From Bacillota bacterium (GTDB lineage Bacteria; Bacillota; Clostridia; Christensenellales; Aristaeellaceae): a stretch of DNA of 6,976 nt. The position numbers were made by a program, and so were the translations under genes. The stretch lies in NCBI GenBank assembly GCA_023460055.1, contig JAEWRJ010000176.1, positions 1-6,976 of the forward strand, given 5' to 3'. How positions within the stretch are numbered: position 1 is the stretch's first letter; each line of letters begins with the position of its first letter. Under the pieces are notes generated by a model. The model did not search any database and was not told where the DNA came from. It was given only the letters and a program-made list of their open reading frames with translations. Of the stretch, positions 1-5,780 are shown one piece after another.

Positions 1-957
1 GGTCAGGTCCATCAGCTGCTGGCCGGTCATCACTTTGAAGAACTCGTCGGTCTCGGGCGACAGCTCCTTGTACATCACCTTGGCCTGCTCCACCATGTAG
101 GCTTCATCGCCCTTGGGCGTGGGGTTGCCAGAGAGGAACATCAGGGAGTAATCGTAGTTTTTCATATCGTTGATGCCGATGCGCTGGGCCTGCTCGCGGT
201 AGAGCTTCCCTGTCAGCGGCACGACGCTTTCTACGATCTGGTCGCGGTAGCGCCTGGCGTCCTCCTGGTCCCAGTCGGTGCGGCCCATGCGGGCGTAGGC
301 GACGGGGATAAAGTTCTCATAACCCAGCTTTTGCCCGATGCGGTGGCGCACCTTGACCAGCTTGTCATACAGCTCGTCCAGCTCCTGCTGATGGGAGGCG
401 ATCCAGCCCCAGCTGGCTGCATTGGCCGCGCGGCGCACCCCGCGGTCGGTGGACTCCATATAGGGGATGAGGCCGGAGAGGTTGTGCTTCTTGCCGTCAA
501 ACTCGATCTCGGCGGATGCCATCAGCTTCTGATACTCGCTGGACAGCTTGTTTTCTTCCACCAGGTCTTCCACGATCTCGGGCTTGAATACCTTGCGCTG
601 CACCTCATATTTTTCCAGCAGATGGGGGCCGTACTTTTGGGCGACGTCATCCTTATAGGGGCTCTCCAGCACGATGCGCGCGGCCTCTGTGCTGATCTCC
701 TGGAAGCGGGGCAGCTCCTCATCAAAGGTGTCGTTTTCCTTGTCGTAGAACTCATCTTTGGTGTTGATGGTGTAGCGGATATGCGCCAGCGTCCGCTGGG
801 TGGCCAGGTGGCGCATCTCATTGTCCAGCGTCTGCATGGCGTCAAACAGTTCCTGCGCGCTGCCCGCCTTTTCCATCCGGCCGAGCAATGCTTTGCCCTC
901 ATCAAACAAGGCGTTGAAGTCCGGGCGCTTGTATTCCATTTGGCTGAATTTGGTCAT
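1..957 (-). CDS. M3 family oligoendopeptidase (non-PepF type), N-terminal 319 residues, cut by window edge
   Basis: This is the N-terminal part of a cytosolic zinc metallopeptidase that cleaves short peptides. The 319 visible residues match the family called M3, not PepF (TIGR02289-like), of roughly 560 residues. Recognisable stretches are MTKFSQMEYKRPDF at the start, INTKDEFYDKEND (64-76), EENKLSSEYQKLMASAEIEF (134-153), NLSGLIPYM (159-167), YARMGRTD (221-228) and SGNPTPKGD (276-284). The frame is open to base 1. The catalytic HExGH motif normally falls a few dozen residues after the last visible residue, so the active site cannot be checked. The ATG at 955-957 is chosen because AAGGAG (minus strand, 964-969) sits 6 nt upstream. 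It is probably transcribed separately from the upstream double-GNAT gene, since the gap holds a TATAAT box and hairpins. The family call is by memory of family sequences and is firm. Confidence 0.93.
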   Translation of the reverse strand, partial: MTKFSQMEYKRPDFNALFDEGKALLGRMEKAGSAQELFDAMQTLDNEMRHLATQRTLAHIRYTINTKDEFYDKENDTFDEELPRFQEISTEAARIVLESPYKDDVAQKYGPHLLEKYEVQRKVFKPEIVEDLVEENKLSSEYQKLMASAEIEFDGKKHNLSGLIPYMESTDRGVRRAANAASWGWIASHQQELDELYDKLVKVRHRIGQKLGYENFIPVAYARMGRTDWDQEDARRYRDQIVESVVPLTGKLYREQAQRIGINDMKNYDYSLMFLSGNPTPKGDEAYMVEQAKVMYKELSPETDEFFKVMTGQQLMDLT

Positions 958-975
958 CGGTTGCTCCTTCTCATT

Positions 976-992
976 GCCCGCCGCAAGCGGGC
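976..992 (-). repeat. GC-rich hairpin in the 5' leader of the M3 peptidase gene
   Basis: The sequence GCCCGC-CGCAA-GCGGGC (plus strand) gives a 6-bp all-GC stem with a 5-nt loop. It lies just upstream of the peptidase ribosome binding site (964-969). No T-run follows in the minus direction, so it does not look like a terminator. It could stabilise or structure the leader RNA. Confidence 0.4.
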
Positions 993-994
993 GG

Positions 995-1014
995 CATTGT
1001 CAACAATGATTATA
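995..1014 (-). promoter_or_regulatory. Candidate promoter -10 box with adjoining palindrome, upstream of the M3 peptidase
   Basis: On the minus strand a perfect TATAAT (1009-1014) is followed directly by the 14-bp dyad CATTGT-TG-ACAATG (995-1008). With this -10, transcription would begin inside the palindrome, about 45 nt before the peptidase start codon. This placement would suit an operator. The weakness is that no TTGACA-like -35 is found 16-18 bp upstream; the only near match, TTGACG at 1022-1027, is 7 bp away and too close. The promoter would therefore need an activator, or the TATAAT is coincidental. Confidence 0.35.
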
Positions 1015-1040
1015 CCCCATCCGTCAACACGGATATGGGG
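1015..1040 (-). terminator. Imperfect hairpin overlapping the end of the double-GNAT gene; possible terminator without U-tract
   Basis: On the plus strand, CCCCATCCGT and ACGGATATGGGG pair around a CAAC loop with a 2-nt AT bulge, giving about ten base pairs. The stem includes the last codons and the TGA stop (1024-1026) of the upstream acetyltransferase gene. In the direction of transcription it is followed by TATAATCATT, not a U-tract. It may be a weak terminator, a 3'-end stabilising structure, or part of the regulatory dyads before the M3 gene. Confidence 0.3.
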
Positions 1041-2139
1041 TTTGACCGTCATCTTCTTTCAGGAAAAAGGCGAGATCCTCCCCAAGCAATCGGAACCCGC
1101 AGGAGAGAAGCGCCTGGCGGCTGGCCAGGTTCCCCTTGTCCGGCTGAACGATGACGATTTCGGCTCCGGCTGCCTTCAGGCGGCCGAGGAGCCGCATGAT
1201 CATCTCCCTGCCGAAGCCCAGGCGCAGGCAATCAGGTTCGCCGATCAGGTAATCGATGCTGTACAGCCGCCCGCGGCACCTTCCCGCATCCCAGCGCGCG
1301 TCCCAGGATTCGTAGACCCGCGCGTCGAAGCAATCATAGTACTGGCAAAAGCCGATGGGCCTGCCCTCAATTTGCGCGATGAAGTGCCTGATGAAGCTGA
1401 ATTCACCATGGCGCAGGCGCAGCTCCCTCAGCCAGTCTTCCGGATGGGTGTACCAGGGCGCGATATGCGGCAGGGGAAGCCACTGCTCCATCAGCGCGAG
1501 GTCCGCTTCAAACAGGGGGCGCAGCGTCAATTGCCCGGGGGCATGCTTTTTCTGAAAGGCGGCGTCAAAGGCCGCATAGCCCGCCTCATCCTCTTCGGCC
1601 CTGTCAAATTCTTCGGGCCAGGTATCATAGACGCCGCCGCCCTGAAGATATCCCGGAATCAACTCATAGGCCATGAACGCGTCCGGGGCGCTGCCATCCC
1701 GCAGGGTCAGTCCGTAGTCTCGCGCGCGGCGGAAGCCGAGCCTGGGGTAGTAGTCGGGCACGCCGGTGATCAGCACCGCGCCATAATGGAGACCGCGGGC
1801 CAGCTCCAGGGTATGGCTGACAAGCGCCCTGCCGATGCCCTGCCGCTGAAAATCGGGATGCACGGACAAGGGGCCGAAAGTGAGCGTAGGGGCCTTGGTG
1901 CCGTCAGGCCGCGTAAAGGCGGTTTCGCAGTAGAAAATATGCCCCGCGATCCGCCCGTCCAGTATCGCGGCGAAGCACAGCGGCGCGATGCCCTTGCCGC
2001 TTTCATACAGCAGCGACAGCAGAAAGTGCTCATCCAGGCGCCGGCGGCCGGGATAATCCAGGGTCATGAAGGATTCATACGTCAATCGCAGGATCTCCTC
2101 CCGATCCTCGGGCCGCTCCGGGCGAAGAACAAGGCTCAT
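1024..2139 (-). CDS. Two-domain GNAT acetyltransferase: YhbS-like N-domain fused to AAC(6')-like C-domain
   Basis: This 371-residue protein carries two GNAT folds, which use acetyl-CoA to acetylate amines. Domain 1 (about 1-165) resembles YhbS-type enzymes: LSVHPDFQRQGIGRAL (91-106) holds the CoA-binding Q/RxxGxG loop, and PDYYPRLGF (128-136) is the usual late motif. Domain 2 (about 203-360) resembles AAC(6')/Acetyltransf_8 enzymes, with YSIDYLIG (293-300), LGFGREM (307-313) and NLASRQALLSCGFRLLG (337-353). The linker (about 166-202) is acidic. The ATG at 2137-2139 is chosen because GGGAGGG (2146-2152, minus strand) lies 6 nt upstream; a GTG at 2154 would put that ribosome binding site inside the gene. 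It starts 16 nt after the YjbR gene, so the two are probably co-transcribed. The substrate is unknown; the aminoglycoside-acetyltransferase likeness is at fold level only and does not show resistance. Confidence 0.85.
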   Translation of the reverse strand: MSLVLRPERPEDREEILRLTYESFMTLDYPGRRRLDEHFLLSLLYESGKGIAPLCFAAILDGRIAGHIFYCETAFTRPDGTKAPTLTFGPLSVHPDFQRQGIGRALVSHTLELARGLHYGAVLITGVPDYYPRLGFRRARDYGLTLRDGSAPDAFMAYELIPGYLQGGGVYDTWPEEFDRAEEDEAGYAAFDAAFQKKHAPGQLTLRPLFEADLALMEQWLPLPHIAPWYTHPEDWLRELRLRHGEFSFIRHFIAQIEGRPIGFCQYYDCFDARVYESWDARWDAGRCRGRLYSIDYLIGEPDCLRLGFGREMIMRLLGRLKAAGAEIVIVQPDKGNLASRQALLSCGFRLLGEDLAFFLKEDDGQTPYPC

Positions 2140-2145
2140 AAACAT

Positions 2146-2152
2146 CCCTCCC
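2146..2152 (-). promoter_or_regulatory. Ribosome binding site GGGAGGG fixing the double-GNAT start
   Basis: On the minus strand GGGAGGG lies 6 nt before the ATG at 2139, a near-ideal distance. It overlaps the alternative upstream GTG (2152-2154), which is why the ATG is preferred. Confidence 0.75.
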
Positions 2153-2155
2153 ACA

Positions 2156-2491
2156 TCACAAGGTCAGCTGCCAGCTGCGCTGTATCATGCGCTCGATCTC
2201 GTCCTTTGGCACGTCGCCGCCGATGACCACCGTGTTCCAATGCCGCTTGTTCATGTGCCAGCCGGGGATCAGGTCATGGTAGGCCTGGCGCAGCAGCTCC
2301 GCCTCAAACGGATCGCACTTGAGGTTTAAGTACAGCATCCCATTATGACGCATGATCAGCGCGAAGCTCCTGCGGTTCTTCTTGTGCCGGATCACCGCGG
2401 TCGCGCTGTCATCCGGCAGGGGGTCAAAGGGGTAATCCTCATACGCGTCCGGGTATGTGAGGCAATAATCGATCAATTCCCGGCGGTTCAC
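2156..2491 (-). CDS. MmcQ/YjbR family protein (CyaY-like fold)
   Basis: This is a complete 111-residue member of the YjbR/MmcQ family, small single-domain proteins with a CyaY/frataxin-like fold. They are often labelled DNA-binding, though the biochemical role is not settled. Family marks are the N-terminal YCLTYPDAYEDYPF (9-22), NLKCDPFEAELLRQAY (56-71) and the signature PGWHMNKRHWNTV (76-88). The length is normal for the family. The start is GTG at 2489-2491, supported by AAGGAG (2498-2503, minus strand) 6 nt upstream. The start overlaps the stop of the preceding glycosylase gene in a 4-nt GTGA, the classic arrangement for translational coupling. Placement directly behind a DNA-repair glycosylase fits a nucleic-acid role, but that is inference. 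Confidence 0.9.
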   Translation of the reverse strand: MNRRELIDYCLTYPDAYEDYPFDPLPDDSATAVIRHKKNRRSFALIMRHNGMLYLNLKCDPFEAELLRQAYHDLIPGWHMNKRHWNTVVIGGDVPKDEIERMIQRSWQLTL

Positions 2492-3129
2492 AGGCCTCTC
2501 CTTTCGCAGGTGTCATACAAAGGGCAGCCGGCGCACAGCGGCTTCTTGCGGCAATGCGCCTTGGCGTTGATGACGATGAGCGCGTGAAACCTGTTGTACA
2601 GCAAGGCATCGTTCGCGATATGGTTTTCAAAGAAGCTCTTCACGCCGTGATAATCCTCTCCCGCGTCCAGCGGATAGCGGCCGCAGAGCCTCATGGTATA
2701 GGCATCCACCACAAAGGAAGGGAAGCCAAAGGCGTACAGCAGGATGGAATCGGCGGTCTCCGGCCCGATGCCTTTCAGGGCCAGCAGCTCCCCGCGCAGA
2801 CCTGCCAGGGGCTGCTGTCTGACCTGTTCCGCGTCGTCCCCGTACAGGGCATACCAGGCGGTCAGCGCCTTGAGGCAGCGCGCCTTGCGGGTAAAGGAAC
2901 CCGCCGGCCGGATAATATCCCTTAAGCTTTCTTCGTCTATAGATGCCACAACATGAGGAGAAAGGCCATCGCCGAAATGGGCGATGGCCTTTTCGACATT
3001 CGTCCAGGCTGTATTCTGGGTGAGCACCGCGCCGGCCATGACTTCATAGGTCGATCCGGCAGGCCACCAGTGAGGATCGCCGTAGTGATCCAGCAGCCGG
3101 GTGTACATGTCGTTTAAGCGCTTGGTCAA
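2488..3129 (-). CDS. Endonuclease III-related HhH-GPD DNA glycosylase (COG2231, MagIII-like)
   Basis: This 213-residue base-excision-repair glycosylase removes damaged bases; MagIII relatives act on 3-methyladenine. The N-terminus (YGDPHWWPAGSTYEVMAGAV, then LTQNTAW at 36-42) is typical of COG2231. The helix-hairpin-helix is LKGIGPETADSILLYA (118-133) and the catalytic Asp is D142 in VVDAYTMRL. Position 124, which aligns with the lyase lysine of E. coli Nth (K120), is Glu, so it should be a monofunctional glycosylase without AP-lyase activity. Four cysteines (193, 199, 202, 208; C-x5-C-x2-C-x5-C) suit a [4Fe-4S] cluster, with the first spacing one shorter than in Nth. The TTG start at 3127-3129 is preferred because GGAGGG (3138-3143) lies 8 nt upstream; the ATG at 3108 has no such site. 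It follows the vWA stop by 16 nt and overlaps the YjbR start. The substrate is inferred from the family. Confidence 0.88.
   Translation of the reverse strand: MTKRLNDMYTRLLDHYGDPHWWPAGSTYEVMAGAVLTQNTAWTNVEKAIAHFGDGLSPHVVASIDEESLRDIIRPAGSFTRKARCLKALTAWYALYGDDAEQVRQQPLAGLRGELLALKGIGPETADSILLYAFGFPSFVVDAYTMRLCGRYPLDAGEDYHGVKSFFENHIANDALLYNRFHALIVINAKAHCRKKPLCAGCPLYDTCERRGL
2961..2992. repeat. Perfect 13-bp inverted repeat inside the glycosylase gene, terminator-like
   Basis: The arms AAAGGCCATCGCC (2961-2973) and GGCGATGGCCTTT (2980-2992) are perfect complements around a 6-nt loop. In the transcribed (minus) direction the stem is preceded by A residues and followed by TTTCTCC; in the plus direction TTTTCGAC follows. 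It encodes residues around KAIAHFGDGLS of the glycosylase, roughly 140-170 nt after the TTG start. Such a long perfect stem inside a coding region is unusual and has the outline of an intrinsic terminator, although the U-tract is short. Confidence 0.8.
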
Positions 3130-3137
3130 AGGGCTGT

Positions 3138-3143
3138 CCCTCC
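3138..3143 (-). promoter_or_regulatory. Ribosome binding site GGAGGG deciding the TTG start of the glycosylase
   Basis: GGAGGG on the minus strand lies between the vWA stop codon (3146-3148) and the TTG at 3127-3129, 8 nt from the latter. No comparable site precedes the ATG at 3106-3108. Confidence 0.65.
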
Positions 3144-3145
3144 GC

Positions 3146-3793
3146 TTATTTCTTTCTCCCGGCATAATCGCGGCGTATGGCCTCCAGAGGGGCTTCATCC
3201 ACGGCGCCTGTTTCCCGCAGGGAGTAGGCCACCCTGCCGACAGCCTGGAAGTTGATCTGAGTGCCCTGGCTGTCTGCCTTGTAGTCAAGCGCCCGGTCGG
3301 ACGCAATACCATACCGGCCTGCTGTCTCCACCGCGTCGATGTTGGCGCCCAGAAAAATGAACTCCCAGCCGAATTGTTCTTTCTGGCGGGTGATCAGCGC
3401 CTTGATCTGCCGGGCGCTGTACTCGCGGCTGGCGTTCTCCTGCCCGTCGGTGATGATGACCAGCATCACTTTGCCGGCTCTGTACTCTTGCGCCGTACTC
3501 TTCTGGACATTGCCGATCTTTTCGATGGTTCTGCCGATGGCGTCCAGCAGCGCGGTGGTGCCGCCGGCCTGGTAATCCTCCGCCGTGATCGGGCTGACCC
3601 CCCGGATGTCGACGCGGTCGTGCAGCAGGCTGTAACCATTGTCAAACAGCGCGGTGGTGATGCGGCATTCGCCGGGCGCGTCCTGCTGCTTTTTGAGCAT
3701 GGCGTTGAACCCGCCGATGGTATCCGATTCCAGCCCGCCCATGGAGCCGCTTTTGTCCAGTATGAAGACCAGTTCCGTCAAATCCTGTTTCAT
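3146..3793 (-). CDS. Small vWA-domain protein with intact MIDAS
   Basis: This 215-residue protein is almost entirely one von Willebrand A domain. Such domains bind a divalent metal and usually mediate protein-protein assembly. The metal-ion-dependent adhesion site is complete: D13-x-S15-x-S17 in FILDKSGSM, a Thr in GGTTALLDA (77-85) and D116 in VIITDGQENAS (112-122). WEFIFLGANIDAVETA (143-158) is typical of a widespread family of small bacterial and phage vWA proteins, similar in fold to TerY. No signal peptide or membrane segment is seen, so it should be cytosolic. The ATG at 3791-3793 is backed by AAGGAGG (3802-3808) 8 nt upstream; the frame runs open further to 3868, but that part lacks family likeness. 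Upstream is the macro-HTH gene (86-nt gap) and 16 nt downstream the glycosylase. Its partner is unknown; these neighbours are the obvious candidates. Confidence 0.9.
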   Translation of the reverse strand: MKQDLTELVFILDKSGSMGGLESDTIGGFNAMLKKQQDAPGECRITTALFDNGYSLLHDRVDIRGVSPITAEDYQAGGTTALLDAIGRTIEKIGNVQKSTAQEYRAGKVMLVIITDGQENASREYSARQIKALITRQKEQFGWEFIFLGANIDAVETAGRYGIASDRALDYKADSQGTQINFQAVGRVAYSLRETGAVDEAPLEAIRRDYAGRKK

Positions 3794-3835
3794 GATGCGA
3801 TCCTCCTTGTTTTTGTAAGGCAAGGATAGCATCAT

Positions 3836-3865
3836 GCCGGATGCGGCAGGTCGCCCGGCAGGCGA
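3836..3865 (-). repeat. Two tandem small hairpins between the macro-HTH and vWA genes
   Basis: On the plus strand GCCG-GATG-CGGC (3836-3847) and TCGCC-CGGCA-GGCGA (3851-3865) are adjacent short dyads in the 86-nt gap. In the minus direction neither is followed by a T-run, so read-through into the vWA gene is likely. In the plus direction the second is followed by CATTTTT, but no plus-strand gene ends there. A role in RNA processing or attenuation is possible. No convincing vWA promoter is visible in this gap. Confidence 0.3.
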
Positions 3866-3879
3866 CATTTTTACGGCAT

Positions 3880-4935
3880 TTATCCGCCCAGCAGCGGCTG
3901 GTCGTACTTGAAGAGCACCTCGTTGATCTCAAAGATGTCATAGCGGCCGTTATCGATGAAGTACTGGATGATCACATCAAACAGCTGGCTGCGCGACAGC
4001 GCGAAACCGGCTTGTCTGAGCAGGTCACGCGCCTCCCCGGGGGACAGGCGCAGGGCAATGGCCAGCGCGATCACCGTTTTCTTGCCGGGCATATAGCCCT
4101 TGCCGGCGCGGATCTTTGAAAAATGCTTGCGGTCCAGGTTGGCGCGCTTGTAGACCTCGACATCCGTCATGCCCTTTGAGTCGATCAGGCGCAGCAGGGC
4201 TTGGGAGAAGGGCTCATCCAGCAGGTCCGCGAAGCCTTCTGCCGCCGCTTCATATGGCGCAAGCGCCTGCGGGGCTGCCGATGTTACAGGCGGATTATCT
4301 CTGAGGGAGTACTTGACAGAGGCAGATGGCCTGAAGTCATGCTCATCATACAGGCTCTCGGACTGTTCGCCGCGCAGGCGCCTGTGCCTGTCCTGCCTTG
4401 CAAGCACATAGTTTTCATCAATATAGCTTTCCACAGCGCCCTGCAGCTCCCGGCTGAGGGTGAAAGCGGTCTGATCAAATACAGCCAGGGTGACTGACAT
4501 CTCATGGTCATCCAGAAAACTCTGAATGGCTGTGCTTGCCACCCGCAGGGCTTCGTCCTTGGGGTAGCCGTAGACGCCGCTGGAGATCAAGGGAAAGGCG
4601 ATGCTCTCGCAGCGGTGTTCAACAGCCCGTTTCAAGGCATTGGTGTAAGCGGCGCGCAGCAGCTGTTCGCTCTGCTCCCTCTGGCCCTTTTGATAGACAG
4701 GGCCGGCCGCGTGGATGATATGCTTTGCGGGCAGGTCAAAACCCGGCGTGATCACCGCCTCGCCCGGCTGTATCGGGGAGAGCGCTTCGCAGGCCTCGCG
4801 CAGCCGGTCCGCGCCTGCCGCCCTGAAGATGGCGCCGCATACCCCGCCGCCCTCGCGCAGGTCGGTGTTGGCGGCGTTGACGATGGCGTCCGCCTTGATC
4901 TTTGTGATGTCCTGCCTGACGATAATAAATGGCAT
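3880..4935 (-). CDS. Macro-domain protein fused to a C-terminal XRE-like HTH region
   Basis: The protein has 351 residues. Residues 1-175 form a macro domain, which binds ADP-ribose or related NAD+ metabolites: NAAN (20-23), GGGVCGAIFRAAG (29-41), the phosphate-binding IIHAAGPVY (73-81) and FPLISSGVYGYP (114-125). MacroD/YmdB hydrolases have Asp in GGGVDGxIH; here it is Cys33 and the later His is Phe37, so it may bind ligand without classic hydrolysis or use other chemistry. A charged linker (about 176-240) leads to an XRE-like helical region (about 243-310, with FSKIRAGKGYMPGKKTVI) and a conserved tail ending near FDQPLLG-type sequence (YDQPLLGG). This fusion occurs in other Firmicutes. The ATG at 4933-4935 gives a canonical macro N-terminus but lacks a good ribosome binding site; it lies 5 nt after the pirin stop, so translational coupling is likely. 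The biological target is unknown. Confidence 0.9.
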   Translation of the reverse strand: MPFIIVRQDITKIKADAIVNAANTDLREGGGVCGAIFRAAGADRLREACEALSPIQPGEAVITPGFDLPAKHIIHAAGPVYQKGQREQSEQLLRAAYTNALKRAVEHRCESIAFPLISSGVYGYPKDEALRVASTAIQSFLDDHEMSVTLAVFDQTAFTLSRELQGAVESYIDENYVLARQDRHRRLRGEQSESLYDEHDFRPSASVKYSLRDNPPVTSAAPQALAPYEAAAEGFADLLDEPFSQALLRLIDSKGMTDVEVYKRANLDRKHFSKIRAGKGYMPGKKTVIALAIALRLSPGEARDLLRQAGFALSRSQLFDVIIQYFIDNGRYDIFEINEVLFKYDQPLLGG

Positions 4936-4940
4936 GGCCG

Positions 4941-5780
4941 TCAGTAGGAGATTTCCTGCTGCAGGAAGGTACCCTGCCTCAGGTCATCAAAGGCCTTTCG
5001 CAGCTCGGTCTGCGTGTTCATGACGATCGGGCCGCCCCAGGCGACGGGCTCATCCAAACGCAAGGAACTGACCAGGAGCACCTGGCAGTCCATATCGCCG
5101 GCTGTGATCACCACCTGATCCCCCTGGATGAGCTTGACCGCGGTCTTCTCCCTAACTATCTGGCCGCAGATCCGGGCATCGCCCAGCAGGGTGAAGGCCA
5201 TGACGGAACGCTCCTCCGGCGTGTCGAAACAATGCGTCGCGCCGGCACTCAGGTGAACATCATAGTAGTCAAGGGGCAGGTATTGGCTCTGGTAGCCCTG
5301 GATTCCTTTGTAGTTGCCTGCAAGCAAGCGCAGCTTGCCGCCCTTAAAGGGGATTTCCTTAATGTCGGCGTTTTTGATGCTGTGATAGTGAGGCGGAGCC
5401 ATCTTGTCCTTGGCCGGCAGGTTCAGCCACAGCTGAACGCCCAGCATCCTCTGGGAGGCCGGCAGCTGCTCTTCATGCAGGATGCCGGAGCCGGCCGTCA
5501 TCCACTGCACTTCGCCGTTTCCGATGGTATCCTCATTGCCCAAGCTGTCCTTGTGCGTCATAAAGCCGCGGTAGACATAGCTGATCGTCTCGATGCCGCG
5601 GTGCGGGTGCAGGGGAAAGCCGGCGGTGTAGTCATCGGGGTTGATGCTGTCAAAGGAGTCGAGCATCAAAAGCGGATCGTAGGTCTCGACCGTTTCGTGT
5701 CCCAGTACGCGCACCAGGCTGACCCCCGCGCCGTCCTTTGTCCGCAAGCCCCTGACGGGATGAACGACTGTTCTTTCCAT
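4941..5780 (-). CDS. Pirin family protein (bicupin)
   Basis: This complete 279-residue protein is a pirin, a two-cupin-domain, metal-binding cytosolic protein. Some bacterial pirins oxidise quercetin and others act as redox-sensitive partners, so the precise role is open. The N-terminal cupin has all four metal ligands expected from human pirin: H58 and H60 in FPLHPHRGIET, and H102 and E104 in SGILHEEQ. The C-terminal cupin ends with the characteristic PVAWGGPIVMNTQTELRKAF (249-268). The ATG at 5778-5780 has AGGAGG (5791-5796) 10 nt upstream. A TATAAT promoter candidate lies in the preceding gap. The gene directly behind it is the macro-HTH gene, with only 5 nt between stop and start, so the two very probably share a transcript. 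Confidence 0.94.
   Translation of the reverse strand: MERTVVHPVRGLRTKDGAGVSLVRVLGHETVETYDPLLMLDSFDSINPDDYTAGFPLHPHRGIETISYVYRGFMTHKDSLGNEDTIGNGEVQWMTAGSGILHEEQLPASQRMLGVQLWLNLPAKDKMAPPHYHSIKNADIKEIPFKGGKLRLLAGNYKGIQGYQSQYLPLDYYDVHLSAGATHCFDTPEERSVMAFTLLGDARICGQIVREKTAVKLIQGDQVVITAGDMDCQVLLVSSLRLDEPVAWGGPIVMNTQTELRKAFDDLRQGTFLQQEISY

Noticed and set aside
2140..2154. GTG start at 2154 for the double-GNAT protein
   Set aside because: It would place the strong GGGAGGG site inside the gene; the ATG at 2139 is correctly spaced from it.
331..2226. A 631-codon open frame on the plus strand
   Set aside because: It runs antisense through the M3 peptidase, the intergenic hairpins and the double-GNAT gene. 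Its translation shows no family motifs, while the minus strand gives clear domains with ribosome binding sites throughout. Long antisense frames are common in GC-rich coding DNA.
3130..3312. N-terminal extension of the glycosylase to 3312
   Set aside because: The extra 61 residues overlap the vWA coding sequence and look unlike the family. The ribosome binding site at 3138-3143 points to the TTG at 3129.
3794..3868. N-terminal extension of the vWA protein to 3868
   Set aside because: The family begins directly before the FILDKSGSM strand, and AAGGAGG is well placed for the ATG at 3793.
3880..4935. A DarTG-type toxin-antitoxin system or a Ter-type TerY triad
   Set aside because: No DarT-like ADP-ribosyltransferase, kinase, phosphatase or TerD gene is present in the window. 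A macro domain and a vWA domain alone do not establish either system.
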